DNA from: Pseudopyrenochaeta lycopersici
Taxonomy: Eukaryota > Ascomycota > Dothideomycetes > Pleosporales > Pseudopyrenochaetaceae
Assembly: GCA_003313425.1 (NCBI GenBank)
Contig: NHZP01000061.1
Span: 237,353 to 301,352, forward strand
Length of the DNA stretch: 64,000 nt
Reading direction: 5' to 3'
A model generated the notes under the pieces. The model had not been told where the DNA came from, ran no database searches, and saw only the letters and a list, made by a program, of their open reading frames with translations. Both the position numbers and the translations under genes were made by a program. Shown in pieces: positions 30,638 to 41,389 of this stretch; within the stretch, counting starts at the first letter, position 1; every line of letters begins with the position of its first letter.

Positions 30638-31414
30638 CTACAGACTGGAACAGGAAAGCCACTCACACCGCAAGGGATGGACTTCTCCTACCGCATCGCT
30701 GCGTCCAGCAAACCACACGGACTCTCCAAAAGGCCATACACAATGGAATCGGTCTAGACGAACAAACCTTTGAGATTTATAAGATAAAAACCCACAAGGC
30801 TCACATGCCCTGTGCAGCGTACACGCGCAGTCCACGCTGGTGCTATACCATCCATTGTCTAACAACTGAAGCACTTCGTCAACAACAGAAGCCTCCGCCC
30901 TCTGCCCTCCAGGTAGTATAAGAAGAGGTAAAATGCGCTGTACAAGCACATCAAGTCCCTCTATTGAGAGCTCCGCAAACGCAACAAAGCTCCGCTCCAC
31001 CCCATACAAGCGTGCGTCTACCTTGAGCACAAGGAGCGACTGTCGAATAAATCTCTGCGCATAACGTTCCTTGTAGTCTTCCGGACATAATCTGCGCTTA
31101 TGAGAAAGGCATTGGATAGGAAGGCATCCGCTTTCTTTGGTGAGCCACCAAGACTGTTCTCCCGACAATTCCATACAGAAGGTAAGGGACACAGCTTGCT
31201 CCACCAGCTCTATTATTCTATTAGTTGGGGAAGCCCAACCTAACGAAAGAAGTACATACTTACTAGGAATGTGCCTCCGCACCTCTTGAATGTTTGCCGC
31301 TGTCCCAGGGAAGGGGGAGCCCCTCTGACCCGGCCGAAGCTGGTCGAGTGACAGTAAATCACCATCACCAACAGCCTTGACCAGGCTAGTTCCCTGCCCG
31401 GTATACGATGCCAT
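30638..31414 (-). CDS. KESG-family protein, block A copy 3
   Basis: Identical protein to 2249-3025 (offset 28,389). Exons 31414-31264 and 31209-30638; TATA at 31470-31477. Confidence 0.82.
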   Translation of the reverse strand: MASYTGQGTSLVKAVGDGDLLSLDQLRPGQRGSPFPGTAANIQEVRRHIPSKYVLLSLGWASPTNRIIELVEQAVSLTFCMELSGEQSWWLTKESGCLPIQCLSHKRRLCPEDYKERYAQRFIRQSLLVLKVDARLYGVERSFVAFAELSIEGLDVLVQRILPLLILPGGQRAEASVVDEVLQLLDNGWYSTSVDCACTLHRACEPCGFLSYKSQRFVRLDRFHCVWPFGESVWFAGRSDAVGEVHPLRCEWLSCSSL

Positions 31415-31486
31415 CGCAATGAAGTTTTAAAAAACACACTCCGTGCCAACAGCAGAGACGCTGTTGTAGTTATATACATCTCTTCC

Positions 31487-31917
31487 TTGTGCACCGCCAA
31501 GAGAAACTACTACATAGTACGCAACAGGGTGCCCACTCCATGCGTCTACATCCATAGACCAATCAGAAACCCGATTGAGAGGGTGGTGGGGCCAGGTGTG
31601 TCTCCCACGTGCAACACAAGGTCAGATGACCGCACTGCCCGTGCGTTGTGTTACTTACAGGGGGCAGAGGCCCTAAACTACTCGTAGTTTAACGCTCCGC
31701 TGCCTAGTCCCTAGGCGTGCCCTGCTTAACGGTAAAGCCGTCGTAGCCAGGAGCACAAGGCTCCCGACCACTTGACAACTTTCTAGTGAAAGGAATCATA
31801 TATAGGCTGCGCCACACTAGAAAAGTTGATTTCTGCCCCGTGCGCACAATCTGCGCCACACCCCCAGGTGACCCAACATGGCCCTCCAGCCACAACAAAA
31901 TGGACTTAGCCAATTTT
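31487..31917 (+). ncRNA. Structured RNA element R21
   Basis: 5' half as R3. Core 31776-31828 with inner GGCTGCGCC. 3' half GTGCGCA..TGCGCCAC and AAAATGG..CCAATTTT with only four T. Confidence 0.55.
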
Positions 31918-32214
31918 CGACGATTGATTTTTCAAAACATCGTCCATCCAACAAAAACATTCCATAGTTACCACGACCATAACATACAGACAACAGCTGA
32001 AAAAAACGAGCTTTCCGATTACTTGTAAAATACGCAGACTGCTCTGCATCACAAACACTTAAAATAAGTATCATTAATACTACACTCTGATATTACATAG
32101 GAAGACATTCTACATACGTACAAAATTAACACAATAGTAAATTGCATGCCGCCCATACTCATGTCGACACTGTCATAGTGTAAACCTACACAACATAGTG
32201 AACACCCTAAACTC
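31918..32214. other. AT-rich filler, cassette 21
   Basis: 297 bp, no supported ORF; contains short inverted repeats but no conserved element beyond the RNA end. Confidence 0.45.
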
Positions 32215-32960
32215 CTATGGTACTCCATACACAGACCCTGTAGATGTAGTAAAACAACAACTAAGCCACGGGAACTTAGTAATATCTCTCACCTTCGGGA
32301 TATCGAGCGCATCTGTAACCCCAGTAAACCACCTCCGCTCTGGACACGGATATACACCTGTAAATCCATTCCGCCACACCCACATCGCTCCGCTTCCTAC
32401 GTTACTTCGGCAAGCCTGACAAACAGCGGCTAATGGACTACAGTCACACTCTGTAGACACCCCGTATCCACCTCTTGACAAGAACGACGACATAAGCTGC
32501 GCCGCGTCCGCTGACGAAGCCACAACATCCCATTGGGGCAATACTCGCCCAAGTAGATTACACACGCTATACGTAGAAAGCTCCGCAAGACAAACCTCCG
32601 GTTGTTGGCTGTCAATGACAAAAACAACAGCAAGATACGCTGTTGGATAAGGCTGTCGAGCTTCATCCCATACACAACTCGAACATTCTGTCTCCCGACA
32701 ACGCTGGGGCAGCTGCCCGCTCTCCTTGTTGAGCCACCACTGTACAGACTCTGCACGAGCTACGCAGGTCACAGACACAGACCGTACCACAAAGTCTGTG
32801 ACTCCATTAGCGACTGGCCAGCCGGCGCACTACGATACAAACCGTTGAGATACACCTCTAACAACTTCAGCGTATCCACTGTGGAAAGCGGCCCTACCGG
32901 CACACCTGAAGTAATAGATGCCACGCTCCCGCTGCCACAACACTCCGTAGAGCGATCCAT
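32215..32960 (-). CDS. Divergent KESG-family protein, cassette 21
   Basis: Exon 1 is 32960-32843 and exon 2 is 32795-32215; the 47-nt intron has donor GTTTGT and acceptor after CTAATGGAGTCACAG. The protein has 232 residues with WWLNKESG, RCRETECSSC, CDC....C..C and WFTGVTDALD. Exon 1 is short and Ser/Cys/Gly-rich at the start. TATA near 33104-33111. The adjoining RNA element has lost its 5' domain. Confidence 0.74.
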
Positions 32961-33134
32961 CGCACCTAAGCTATGTACAACATGTACTGTCGTATGACGC
33001 TTATCTAAGCTTCATCATATTAACTCCATACCCTTCGCTCCCGAAGAAAAAAAGGACATACCTTAACGCACTCCTTGCGTGATTGCACAGTGGCGCAAAC
33101 CACTTTTATATTGAAAAGCGTCTATCCAGCAATT

Positions 33135-33491
33135 GGACTACGCCAAGAGAAGATCATTCCATAACAAGCGATGAACCGCCCACTCCATGTGTTCCCGCCT
33201 CCACGTGACAAAAAGGCTAGCGCTTACAGGGGGCAGCGCCTCTAGGCTTTAAAAAGCCTAACCCTCCGGTGCTATCTCCAATAGCAGGCCCTGCTTAACG
33301 GTAAAGTGGCAAGGGTAACCAGCACGAGGCTGGTGACCACTTGACAACTTTCTAGTGAAAGGAATCATATATAGGCAAAACGCCACACTAGAAAGTTGAG
33401 TCGGGGCCCGTGCCCCCCCATGTGCCACATCTCCTGCTGACTCGGCGTGCCCTCCAGCCACACGGAAAATGGACTTACGCATTTTTTTTTT
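33135..33491 (+). ncRNA. Structured RNA element R22, 5'-truncated
   Basis: H0 to H5 are missing or unrecognisable; intact from GCTTACAGGGGGC onward. H6 GGGGC/GCCTC; H7 AGGCTTT/AAAGCCT; H8 CC-TCC-GG; H9 GCTAT/ATAGC; H10 CCAGC/GCTGG; core 33345-33398; T-run to 33491. Confidence 0.53.
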
Positions 33492-33747
33492 CTTTGGAGA
33501 TGGTGCTCCATCCCAAGGGCGCCCACACCCTTACTAATGAAGCTCCGCACTACCATTGTTCATTTTTTTGTTCTCATCACCCTACCATTACCATGTTAGC
33601 AACTATATGTAAAAAAGTAAATACACTTACCATAATATACTTTACTATAACATACCATATGGACTTGATACTTTTTGTATCCTACTGAGATATATTATTA
33701 CCATTACATGGACACAGGGACTACGTACTCTTACCATCACGATATTC

Positions 33748-34530
33748 TTACCAAAAACGAGTGCAACTCAACCAGTTCCTTCCCGATGGTAGTACTGCTC
33801 CCACAGCGTCACTGATCCCAGTAAACCAATACGACTCTCTACATGGCCGTACCCCGGAAAATTCATCTACTCGAACAAACCTAGCCTTAAAAAATTGTAC
33901 ATACGCACAAGGCTCACACTTTCTACGCGCCGTACATGCGCAATCGACACACGTACTGTACCACCCATTGTCCAACGAGTACAACAATATAGAAGACGTC
34001 ATAAAAGTATCCGCCCTCTGCCCTTCTGGTAGGATGAGAAGGGGTACTATGCGTTCCACGACCACATCGAGTGCCTCTACCGAGAGCTGCGCAAAAGCAA
34101 CCTGGCTCTCGACCACCCCATCCGGGTGGAGTGCATCCACCTTGAGGACCAGGAGCGACTGCCGGGTCCCACCTTCGGCACTAAGTTCCTTATAATCTTT
34201 TAGACAAAATATATGCTGTTGCTCCACACACTGTTGAGAGAGTCGTCCACTTTCTTTAGTTACCCACCAAGATTGTCTCCCCGACAAATCCAAGAAGATT
34301 GTGAGAGACATCCCGCGTTCCACTAGCGCTGCTACTCCGTCAGTTTTAGAAGACGAGTGGGAAAAAAGACACTGACTATGCACGTGACCTCTCACGCATT
34401 GCCGCTCCGCACCTGTCTCTACAGACAATAGGAAAAAACTTCCTTCCTCCAACGCTTCTAGAAGAGACAAGAAGCTTATAGCAGAAACAGCCTCCGCATT
34501 GCCAGTGCCCTGCCCGGCTTGCGACTCCAT
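33748..34530 (-). CDS. KESG-family protein, cassette 22
   Basis: Exon 1 is 34530-34377 and exon 2 is 34328-33748. The 48-nt intron is in frame (donor GTCAGTGT, acceptor after CTGACGGAGTAGCAG). The protein has 244 residues with WWVTKESG, QCVEQQHIFC, CAC....C..C and WFTGISDAVG. The start in GCGATGG context is preferred over an in-frame ATG 93 nt upstream. TATA-like GATATAT near 34608. Confidence 0.8.
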   Translation of the reverse strand: MESQAGQGTGNAEAVSAISFLSLLEALEEGSFFLLSVETGAERQCVRGHVHSQCLFSHSSSKTDGVAALVERGMSLTIFLDLSGRQSWWVTKESGRLSQQCVEQQHIFCLKDYKELSAEGGTRQSLLVLKVDALHPDGVVESQVAFAQLSVEALDVVVERIVPLLILPEGQRADTFMTSSILLYSLDNGWYSTCVDCACTARRKCEPCAYVQFFKARFVRVDEFSGVRPCRESYWFTGISDAVGAVLPSGRNWLSCTRFW

Positions 34531-34624
34531 CGCGCGGTAATACAAGAAGAAAACAAACCCTTGAGGAAGTGAAGCACATCCGTGAACACAGATTCTCTGT
34601 TCGTGTGATATATTCATGTCCATG

Positions 34625-35044
34625 CTGTCTTCGCCAAGAAATGCTAGTCCCTAGTGAGCAACCAAATGCACATTCCATGCGTCTATAGCTATAGACCAAT
34701 CAGACAACTGATTGAGGACGGAGTGGGGGCAGGAGTGCCACCCACGGGTAACCCAGCGTCATCTGACTCACACAGTCCGTGCTTCGTGTTACTTAAGCGT
34801 GCATGGCCCCTAGGCTTTAAAAAGCCTACCGCTTCGCTGTTCCCTCCAGTCACAGGCCCTGCTTAGGTGTAAAGTGTCAGGGGTAAGGAGCGCAAGGCTC
34901 CTGACCACTTGACAACTTTCTAGTGAAAGGAATCATATATAGGCTGCGCCACACTAGAAAAGTTGAGTCGTGGCTGAAAAATTTTTCAGCACCCCGGTAA
35001 AACGTGACCTCCAGCCACAACAAAAATGAACTTAGCCATTTTTT
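34625..35044 (+). ncRNA. Structured RNA element R23
   Basis: H1 TCTATAG/CTATAGA; H2 CAATCAG/CTGATTG; extra stem GTGGGGG..CACCCAC; P3 GTAAC/GTTAC; core 34913-34965. The 3' domain carries GCTGAAAAA/TTTTTCAGC in place of the GTGCGCG hairpin, an independent stem in the same position. Confidence 0.58.
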
Positions 35045-35808
35045 CGAGAGGTCTGATGTTCCATCTTCCATCCCAAGGGCTCCCACCCTTAACAATGAAG
35101 CTCCGCACTTCCTAACGTACTATGCCCCACCACAAGCAACGCACGTCTAACGCATAGTACCTCTTACCTAGTTCCTATATAACACAAATTAGTAAAAACA
35201 CCCATGATAGAGACAAAACAAATAGCCTCGCAATTCTAAAAAAAAAAAAAGAACCTACGACATAGATACCATCAACGTATTGTAAAAAAGCAAGTAGGGT
35301 AGGAAATACCCTAAACACAGAACACAAGGCTACTACCTAGCCTATCAGTAGGGAAATAAAACATTTACAGAAACAAACACTCACGTAATAGACGCTGCCC
35401 TAACATTATAGCTACGCATTATGAGAAAAACAGTACTACGCACATACTGCATCCTCAAATAGGGAAGAGTAAAGATAACTCTATACGTTACAGGCTACAC
35501 GACATATGCTTCCCGCAGTACAACCACATATCGTAGAGAACTACGAAGACAGAAACGTCAGTAACATGATACACAAGCCTTCTTAACTTGTCGCAATAGA
35601 CAAGGCGGTATACTTACCAAAAAGCCCACACCTTCGGCGCAGCAACCATCCCTACCCACTGCGTCCACAGTGCGTCCGCTTCCGCAAGTAACTCTCCGAG
35701 GCCGACCGATCACCAACCCAGCACATCCGTGACAGGCAAGTGCAACAGAGTAAAGCACTCTGTAGGACGCTCACGAAAATCACCCCAAGCGCCTCCAACG
35801 CAATCGAG
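35045..35808. other. Long AT-rich filler, cassette 23
   Basis: About 760 bp, the longest filler in the array. Contains A/T runs, a GTAAGTATAC donor near 35620 on the minus strand, and alternative short frames at 35652-36080. It may hold further exons of the MDARWN gene, but none can be assigned safely. Confidence 0.45.
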
Positions 35809-36027
35809 CTACACTCGACCGATATCGCGGCCTTCCCGCTCTCCAGCACCTTCATCCAGTGTTGTGACTGGGCCTGCGCCTTCCAAACCATTGTTCGCTC
35901 CCGCCGAAGAACGACCATCGTAAAGTATTCCGCTCTGCATCCAGGTCTGCCAACCGGGAGACACGCTCCACGCACCACTCGTGCTTTGCATAAACACCTC
36001 TTGGGGCCGGTTCCACCGTGCGTCCAT
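35809..36027 (-). CDS. MDARWN-start protein, first exon or truncated gene, cassette 23
   Basis: Opens at ATG 36027 and runs 72 codons to a stop at 35809. The N-terminus shares MDARWN, a QS..G.WS pattern and a following MQSG.LY segment with the protein at 22620-23502. In that gene the equivalent stretch is exon 1 and is followed by an intron and a long acidic exon. Here no matching exon 2 was found; another frame is open from about 36080 to 35652. It could be spliced into that region, or be a broken copy. Confidence 0.45.
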   Translation of the reverse strand: MDARWNRPQEVFMQSTSGAWSVSPGWQTWMQSGILYDGRSSAGANNGLEGAGPVTTLDEGAGEREGRDIGRV

Positions 36028-36309
36028 GTCCAATATGTGCGGCGCACAAGGAATACGATATGCGAGGCTCCGCCGTACAATGAGAAAACGTCCCTTTTCG
36101 TTGCAATTCTTGCTCAATGCGTCCGCGATGGAAGAGTTAAAGAAGTCTTTGCGATAACCCCGCAACAGACAGAAGCCGCGAGCCTCCGCCAGCCCCGCGG
36201 AAAAACGGCGGAAAAACACCGGTGCCCCGCCTTGATGTCATCCGACCAATAAGCATACCAGTAGATACCTAACCCACGTCCGTGACCCGCTACTAGCTCC
36301 CAACGCTCC

Positions 36310-36669
36310 CGCTAACAAATCAGACCAAAGATCTGAGAGAGAGTGGGCAACCCTGCGGTCATCTGACTCACACGGTCCGTGCTGCATGTTGCTTACCGGG
36401 GCTTTTGCCATTAAACTACAAGTAGTTTGACGCGTCCGCTGTTCCCTCCAGTCACAGGCAAAGCTTACAGTAAAGCCGTCGTGGTCCCGAGCGCAAGGCT
36501 CTCGACCACTTGACAACTTTCTAGTGAAAGGAATCATATATAGCACAAGAAAGTTGAGTTGTGGCCTGTGCGCGCACAATCTGCGCCACAGCAACCCATG
36601 TGCGCTCTCCCGAGCCACAGCCAACGTGACTGTCAGCCACAGGGAAAATGGACTTACGCATTTTTTTTT
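36310..36669 (+). ncRNA. Structured RNA element R24, lacking H0/H1
   Basis: Starts at H2 TCAGA/TCTGA; P3 GCAAC/GTTGC; H5 CACGG/CCGTG; H7 AAACTAC/GTAGTTT; H10 CGAGC/GCTCTCG; core 36514-36556 short form; terminal AAAATG..GCATTTT and T9. Confidence 0.55.
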
Positions 36670-36825
36670 GAAGATTTGATGTTCCATCCCAAGGGCGCCC
36701 ACACCCTTCATGACGAAGCACCACGCAATAAACAACTACAATGGAATAACGTTCGTTACCAAATGAACAGTTCCACCAAACCTGTACGCAATGTAAACGT
36801 AATACAAAAAATGGTTACATTGTAC

Positions 36826-37674
36826 CTAATTGAACTCCCCCATATCATAATCAAAATCATCTGAATCAAATATATCAGCGTCCCCACCAAGCCGTTCCAC
36901 CTCTTTTTCCTGCTTAACAGGAGACCTCGTAACAGGCACAGCCACCCGAGAAGCCAATGCACTGGTAGATCCACCAGCGGGACATCGATCACTGCCTGCG
37001 TCATCCAAACGCACAACTTCATCCATAGAAAATCTCTTCCTAGCACACTCGCCGCTCCGCATAACACGCTGTGCCCAGGCGAGATAGGCATGATCCTTAA
37101 AACAGTTCCCTGTAGCCTCGCCAAAAAAAATCAACGCTCGCTTTATGCCATCCGTCACAGACTCCTTCGCTGCGTTCTCAATGGCTACGAGTTTACTAGC
37201 AGCTGTGGCCTTCCCATAGCCCCAATCCTCATGGCGCGCCCCTCCTAAGTGCTCCGCCAGTGTGACTGCTATCTTCGATCGCCAATAGACCGTCGTAGTC
37301 GTAGTCGTAGTAGACTGCCTAGTCTTAGACACCGGCCCCGGTTCCTCTCCAAGCCGTTCATCTTCGAGAATTTCGTTTGCCCATCCGTCAAAACCAAACA
37401 CCCTGTTAGCAAGGCGGATAGCATCCGTTGCTGAAAGATACGACACCGAGCCTCCCCCACCAGGTCGGCTAGACATCAGCGATGGCTCCGGAACACGTGA
37501 TAACAAATCCTCTACGACTTCCTTGCTCCGCAATAGAGAGACAACACCTCCAGTGGGATCGTCCCGACAAAGCTTCGCCCTCTTCCCATTGCTGGTTATC
37601 CCTACAGCAGTACCAGACCCGCCATCCTGGCCCGCGACGCCTGCCGCTCTACTATCGCTGATGCGGTGATCCAT
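36826..37674 (-). CDS. Rad52-family single-strand annealing protein
   Basis: Intronless ORF of 282 residues. Residues about 68-100 (SSRPGGGGSVSYL, ANRVFGFDGWANEI) and 148-200 (HEDWGYG, KESVTDGIKRALIFFGEATGNC) match the conserved core of the RAD52/Rad22 annealing domain, including the GW and the VTDGxKRAL..FG..xGN segments. Rad52 proteins anneal complementary single strands and load recombinases. The N-terminal 65 residues and the Ser/Pro, acidic C-terminus (IFDSDDFDYD) are not recognisable; an acidic end could contact partner proteins (inference). A run of seven Thr at 122-128 interrupts the domain. ATG 37674 is preferred because the longer frame opens only with GTG. TATA at 37802-37809; cap-like ACTTCGTG near 37775. 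Confidence 0.88.
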   Translation of the reverse strand: MDHRISDSRAAGVAGQDGGSGTAVGITSNGKRAKLCRDDPTGGVVSLLRSKEVVEDLLSRVPEPSLMSSRPGGGGSVSYLSATDAIRLANRVFGFDGWANEILEDERLGEEPGPVSKTRQSTTTTTTTVYWRSKIAVTLAEHLGGARHEDWGYGKATAASKLVAIENAAKESVTDGIKRALIFFGEATGNCFKDHAYLAWAQRVMRSGECARKRFSMDEVVRLDDAGSDRCPAGGSTSALASRVAVPVTRSPVKQEKEVERLGGDADIFDSDDFDYDMGEFN

Positions 37675-37823
37675 TCTTAAACAAGAATCAAATGGGACAA
37701 TCTCCGTACGCACTTAATCAGTGCAAGCGATACAATCGCAGCGTAGAAGAAAAGAAACTACACAAAGTAGAACACTTCGTGAAAACAGCTCCACTGTTAG
37801 TCTTATATAGGTATCTACCTCAA

Positions 37824-38258
37824 GCTACGCCAAGAAAACCTAGTCCCTAGGGAGCACGAGTGTGCCCCGTCCCTGCGTCTACGTTCATAGACCAATCAGA
37901 AACCCGATTGATAAAAAGAGTGGCAAAGAAGAGTCATCTGACCCGCGACGTCCGTGCTCTGCTTTGCTTACAGGGGCTTATGCCTCTAGTCTTATTCAAG
38001 ACTAACCCTTCGGTACTCGTTCCACTCGTTGGCAACGCATACGTGTAAAGTGTCAGGGGTAACCAGCGCAAGGCTGGTGACCACTTGACAACTTTCTAGT
38101 GAAAGGAATCATATATAGGCAAAACGCCACACTAGAAAGTTGATTTCTGGTCTGTGCGCGAAGTCCGCGCCACAGCAACCCATGTGCTCTCCCGAGCCAC
38201 ACTGACTCAGCCTGTCTTCCAGCCACAGTTCCTGTGGACTTGGTCAAAATTTCTTTTT
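37824..38258 (+). ncRNA. Structured RNA element R25
   Basis: H2 CAATC/GATTG; P3 GCAAAG/CTTTGC with AGAG/CTCT; H7 AGTCTT/AAGACT; H8 CC-TTC-GG; H10 CCAGC/GCTGG; core 38089-38142; 3' end CTGTGGACTTGGTC with T5. Confidence 0.57.
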
Positions 38259-38794
38259 GACTTTTCGTTGTTCCACAACAACACTTCCATCGTAATGGTA
38301 CACAAACCTACTCCCTCGTCTCAACAACCTGCGTACATTAAGCATTACACACTTCACAGTAACAAATACTGTTACTTACATATAACATAAAACACAAAAT
38401 ACTTATACCTACTTACTTATAAATCAGTTACACCTAACGTTATACATCCCCGTAGAGACCGTTACACGATAAACAAACGCGCCTCCGAGCAGCAAGGACC
38501 ATACTATACAATAACGCGCTACGCAAGCCGCGAACACTAAATCAATTATTAACCGCGTTCCCTATACAATAGCATTATACGACGTACAGACAATCGATTT
38601 TATTGTTCCACAAAATACAAACACTAATTCGTTCCACGACCTGGATATATCAGTCGTTTATAGCCCTAGCGAAAAGATAGACTATACGTCAGATACCTAT
38701 AACCAATATCTAGACAGTCGCAAACTTTCGGGGGAAAGCAAGTATCGCTGCGAACCATCGCATCCACAAACAACCACACAGCACGCTACACGCA
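38259..38794. other. AT-rich filler, cassette 25
   Basis: About 535 bp, long filler beside a short (F-box) gene. A GTAAGTAAC donor lies near 38368 on the minus strand. No gene seen. Confidence 0.5.
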
Positions 38795-39267
38795 CTACAC
38801 CCTGCCGTTTGACCAATATACACCAACAGGTATATTGGCCCTAGAGACTGGCTGTCCCCGCCACCGTGTCTGCGCAAAAGAAAAGAACGCCGCCTCCGGT
38901 TCAGTACCACTTCGTATTGTAGACCACATCTCCACGCCACGTCGATGCATCGCTGCAACTACATTAGCACAACATGCAACACAACAAATATGGCATCCGC
39001 CAACGACTCCTACTGACCAACTTCGTCGTCCATAATATAAGCAATAGATCGTTCAACAGAACGAACCAGCCCACAACCAAGATGCACTACCGGCGGTTGC
39101 CCATCCAGCCAGCAAACTAAAGACCCGCGTCTCCACGCTGCGAAGAGCTTACAAACCTGTCCCAGGCGCACAAACTCTGAAAGAGAGACTCCGTCTGCGC
39201 ATATCTCCAGCGCCGCAAACCAGAGCTCCGCGGGGAGCATAGACAACGGATCTACGCCCCCACCCAT
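38795..39267 (-). CDS. F-box protein
   Basis: Exon 1 is 39267-39018 and exon 2 is 38958-38795; the 59-nt intron has donor GTCAGT and acceptor after GCTAATGTAG, giving 137 residues. Residues about 10-57 fit the F-box pattern: MLPAELWFAALEI, then a loop, LSEFVRLGQVCKLFAAW and SLVCW. F-box proteins bind Skp1 and recruit substrates to SCF ubiquitin ligases. The remaining ~80 residues have no recognised substrate domain. The longer frame upstream opens with GTG, so ATG 39267 is used. TATA at 39373-39382. The call rests on one motif. Confidence 0.68.
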
Positions 39268-39391
39268 CCTGCACACGTAACGGATGTAAATAAAAGGCAC
39301 TGCCAGCTACGTCCTACGTAGTGGAGGAACTCCCTCCAAACCACTCCATGCCAACAGATTCTCTGTTGCTCTTATATATACCTCTCTGTCT

Positions 39392-39830
39392 TGCGCGCCG
39401 CCAAGAGAACCTAGTCCCTAGTGCGCAACAGAGTGCCTAGTCCCTGTGTCTATGTCCATACACCAATCAAAGAATCGATTGAGAGAGTAGTGGGGGCAAG
39501 GGTGCCTCCCACGTGTAACCCAGCGTCAAACGACCCGCACCGTCCGTGCTCTGGCTTACTTACAGGGGCTTTTGCCCTAAACTACGAGTAGTTTACCGCT
39601 TCGCTACTCGCTCCACTCGTGGCAACGCATACGATGTAAAGTGGCAAGGGTAACCAGCGCAAGGCTGGTGACCACTTGACAACTTTCTAGTGAAAGGAAT
39701 CATATATAGGCAAAACGCCACACTAGAAAGTTGAGGGAGGGTCTGTGCGCGAAATCCGCGCCACACCCAGCTGACCCAACGTGCCCTCCAGCCACAACAA
39801 AATTGGACTTAGCCAATTTTTATTTTTTTT
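39392..39830 (+). ncRNA. Structured RNA element R26
   Basis: Outer stem TTGCGC/GCGCAA; H2 CAATC/GATTG; extra GTGGGGG..CTCCCAC; H5 GCAC/GTGC; H7 AAACTAC/GTAGTTT; H8 GC-TTC-GC; H10 CCAGC/GCTGG; core 39680-39733; GTGCGCG/CGCGCCAC; AAAATTGG/CCAATTTT plus T-run. Confidence 0.6.
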
Positions 39831-40108
39831 CGACAGGATTGACGTTCCATCCTGAGGGCTCCCACCCTTACTGACTGACCTCCGCACCACAACTTCTTTA
39901 GTGTTCCTGCTTTCTGCGGGGCCTGTACGCTACCGTTAGTATATCGTAAAATGTACAATGACTTTATTTTGGGGGAAAGAAAATAAACCATATACTGTAT
40001 AAAATACATACTTGCTGTTACAGGCCGTACTACGTCCTATCCTACTACTCAACACCTATCTCCATAGATTTGCTAGATATCTGTGTCTTACTCTTCCTAT
40101 CGCTGTCC

Positions 40109-40894
40109 CTATACACAACTCAGCCAGTCTTCGCCTTCCGGCTGAACTTCTCCAACAGCGTCACTGATCCCAGCGAACCAGTCAGACCTTCCGAATGGCC
40201 ATACCTCATAAAATCTATCCAGCCAGTGAAACCTCGATGAAATCCGTTGCGCACACGCACAAGGCTGACAGATCCTATCGAGAATACATGCGCAGTCCAC
40301 CCGCGTACTGTAGTACCCTTCCTCTAAAACGTAGAACAATCTACGTACCGTAACAGAAGAAGCAACCGCAGCTTGCCCACTAGGCAATGCGATAAGCGGC
40401 AGTACCCGCTGCAGAAACACATCTAGTGTCTCCAGAGAGAGGTCCGCAAATGCAACGCGGCTCTGCACTACACCCCTAACCAAGGTATCCACCTTGAAGA
40501 CCAGGAGAGACTGCCGGATGGGACCCTGTGCACAGAGTTCCTTATGAGCGTTTAAACACTCCGCGTGCTTCTGAGAAATACACTGTCGAGGGAGCTGCCC
40601 GCTCTCCTTGGTCAACCACGCGGATTGTCTCCCCGACAAATCGAAATAGAGAGTAAGAGATACTCCACGCTCCACCAGCTCTACTACTCCGTCAGTTTGG
40701 GAATCCCCAACTACTTCCGTGTCTAGAAGACAAAGACACTGACTGTGCACGTGATCTCTCACGCGGTGCAGTTCCACAGCTGTCTCTACAGACAATGAAC
40801 AGGAACTCCCTTCCTGTAACGCATCCACAAGGGATAAGAACGTTCTTGCAGCACTAGGACCCGCCATAGTGCCCTGTCCAGAGCGCGACTCCAT
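40109..40894 (-). CDS. KESG-family protein, cassette 26
   Basis: Exon 1 is 40894-40744 and exon 2 is 40680-40109 (same sizes as block A). The 63-nt intron is in frame (donor GTCAGTGT, acceptor after CTGACGGAGTAGTAG). The protein has 240 residues. The tryptophan pair is reduced to AW in AWLTKESG; it has QCISQKHAEC, CAC....C..C and WFAGISDAVG. TATA at 40961-40970 next to AACAGC/GCTGTT. Confidence 0.82.
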   Translation of the reverse strand: MESRSGQGTMAGPSAARTFLSLVDALQEGSSCSLSVETAVELHRVRDHVHSQCLCLLDTEVVGDSQTDGVVELVERGVSLTLYFDLSGRQSAWLTKESGQLPRQCISQKHAECLNAHKELCAQGPIRQSLLVFKVDTLVRGVVQSRVAFADLSLETLDVFLQRVLPLIALPSGQAAVASSVTVRRLFYVLEEGYYSTRVDCACILDRICQPCACAQRISSRFHWLDRFYEVWPFGRSDWFAGISDAVGEVQPEGEDWLSCV

Positions 40895-40978
40895 CGCAAT
40901 GTAGTAAAAGAACTACATAGTGTAAAACATGTCCATGAACACAGCAGAGACGCTGTTGTAGTTATATACATCTCGGTC

Positions 40979-41389
40979 TTGCGCACCGCCAAGAGAGCCT
41001 AGTCCTTACGAGGCAGGGTCCCGCCCATTCCATGTAGTTATATCCATACACCAATCAGACAACTGATTGATAAAAAGAGTGGCAAAACATGAGTCACCTG
41101 ACAACATATCCATGTTCTGCTTTGCTTACAGGGGGCAATGGCAGTAAACTCTAAAGAGTTTAACGCTCCGCTGTTCCCTCCAGTCACGGCCAAAGCCTAC
41201 GTGTAAAGTGACAAGGGTAAGGAGCGCAAGGCTCCTGACCACTTGACAACTTTCTAGTGAAAGGAATCATATATAGGCTGCGCCACACTAGAAAAGTTGA
41301 GGACGGGTCTGTGCGCGTCAAATCCGCGCCACAGCTAACGTGACTCAGCGTGTCTTCCAGCCACACATAATTGGACTTAGCCAATTTTT
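40979..41389 (+). ncRNA. Structured RNA element R27
   Basis: H2 CAATCA/TGATTG; H4 GTC/GAC; H5 AACAT/ATGTT, a full replacement of the usual GCAC/GTGC; P3 GCAAAACAT with CTGCTTTGC; H7 AAACTCT/AGAGTTT; core 41247-41299; terminal AATTGG/CCAATT with T5. Confidence 0.6.
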
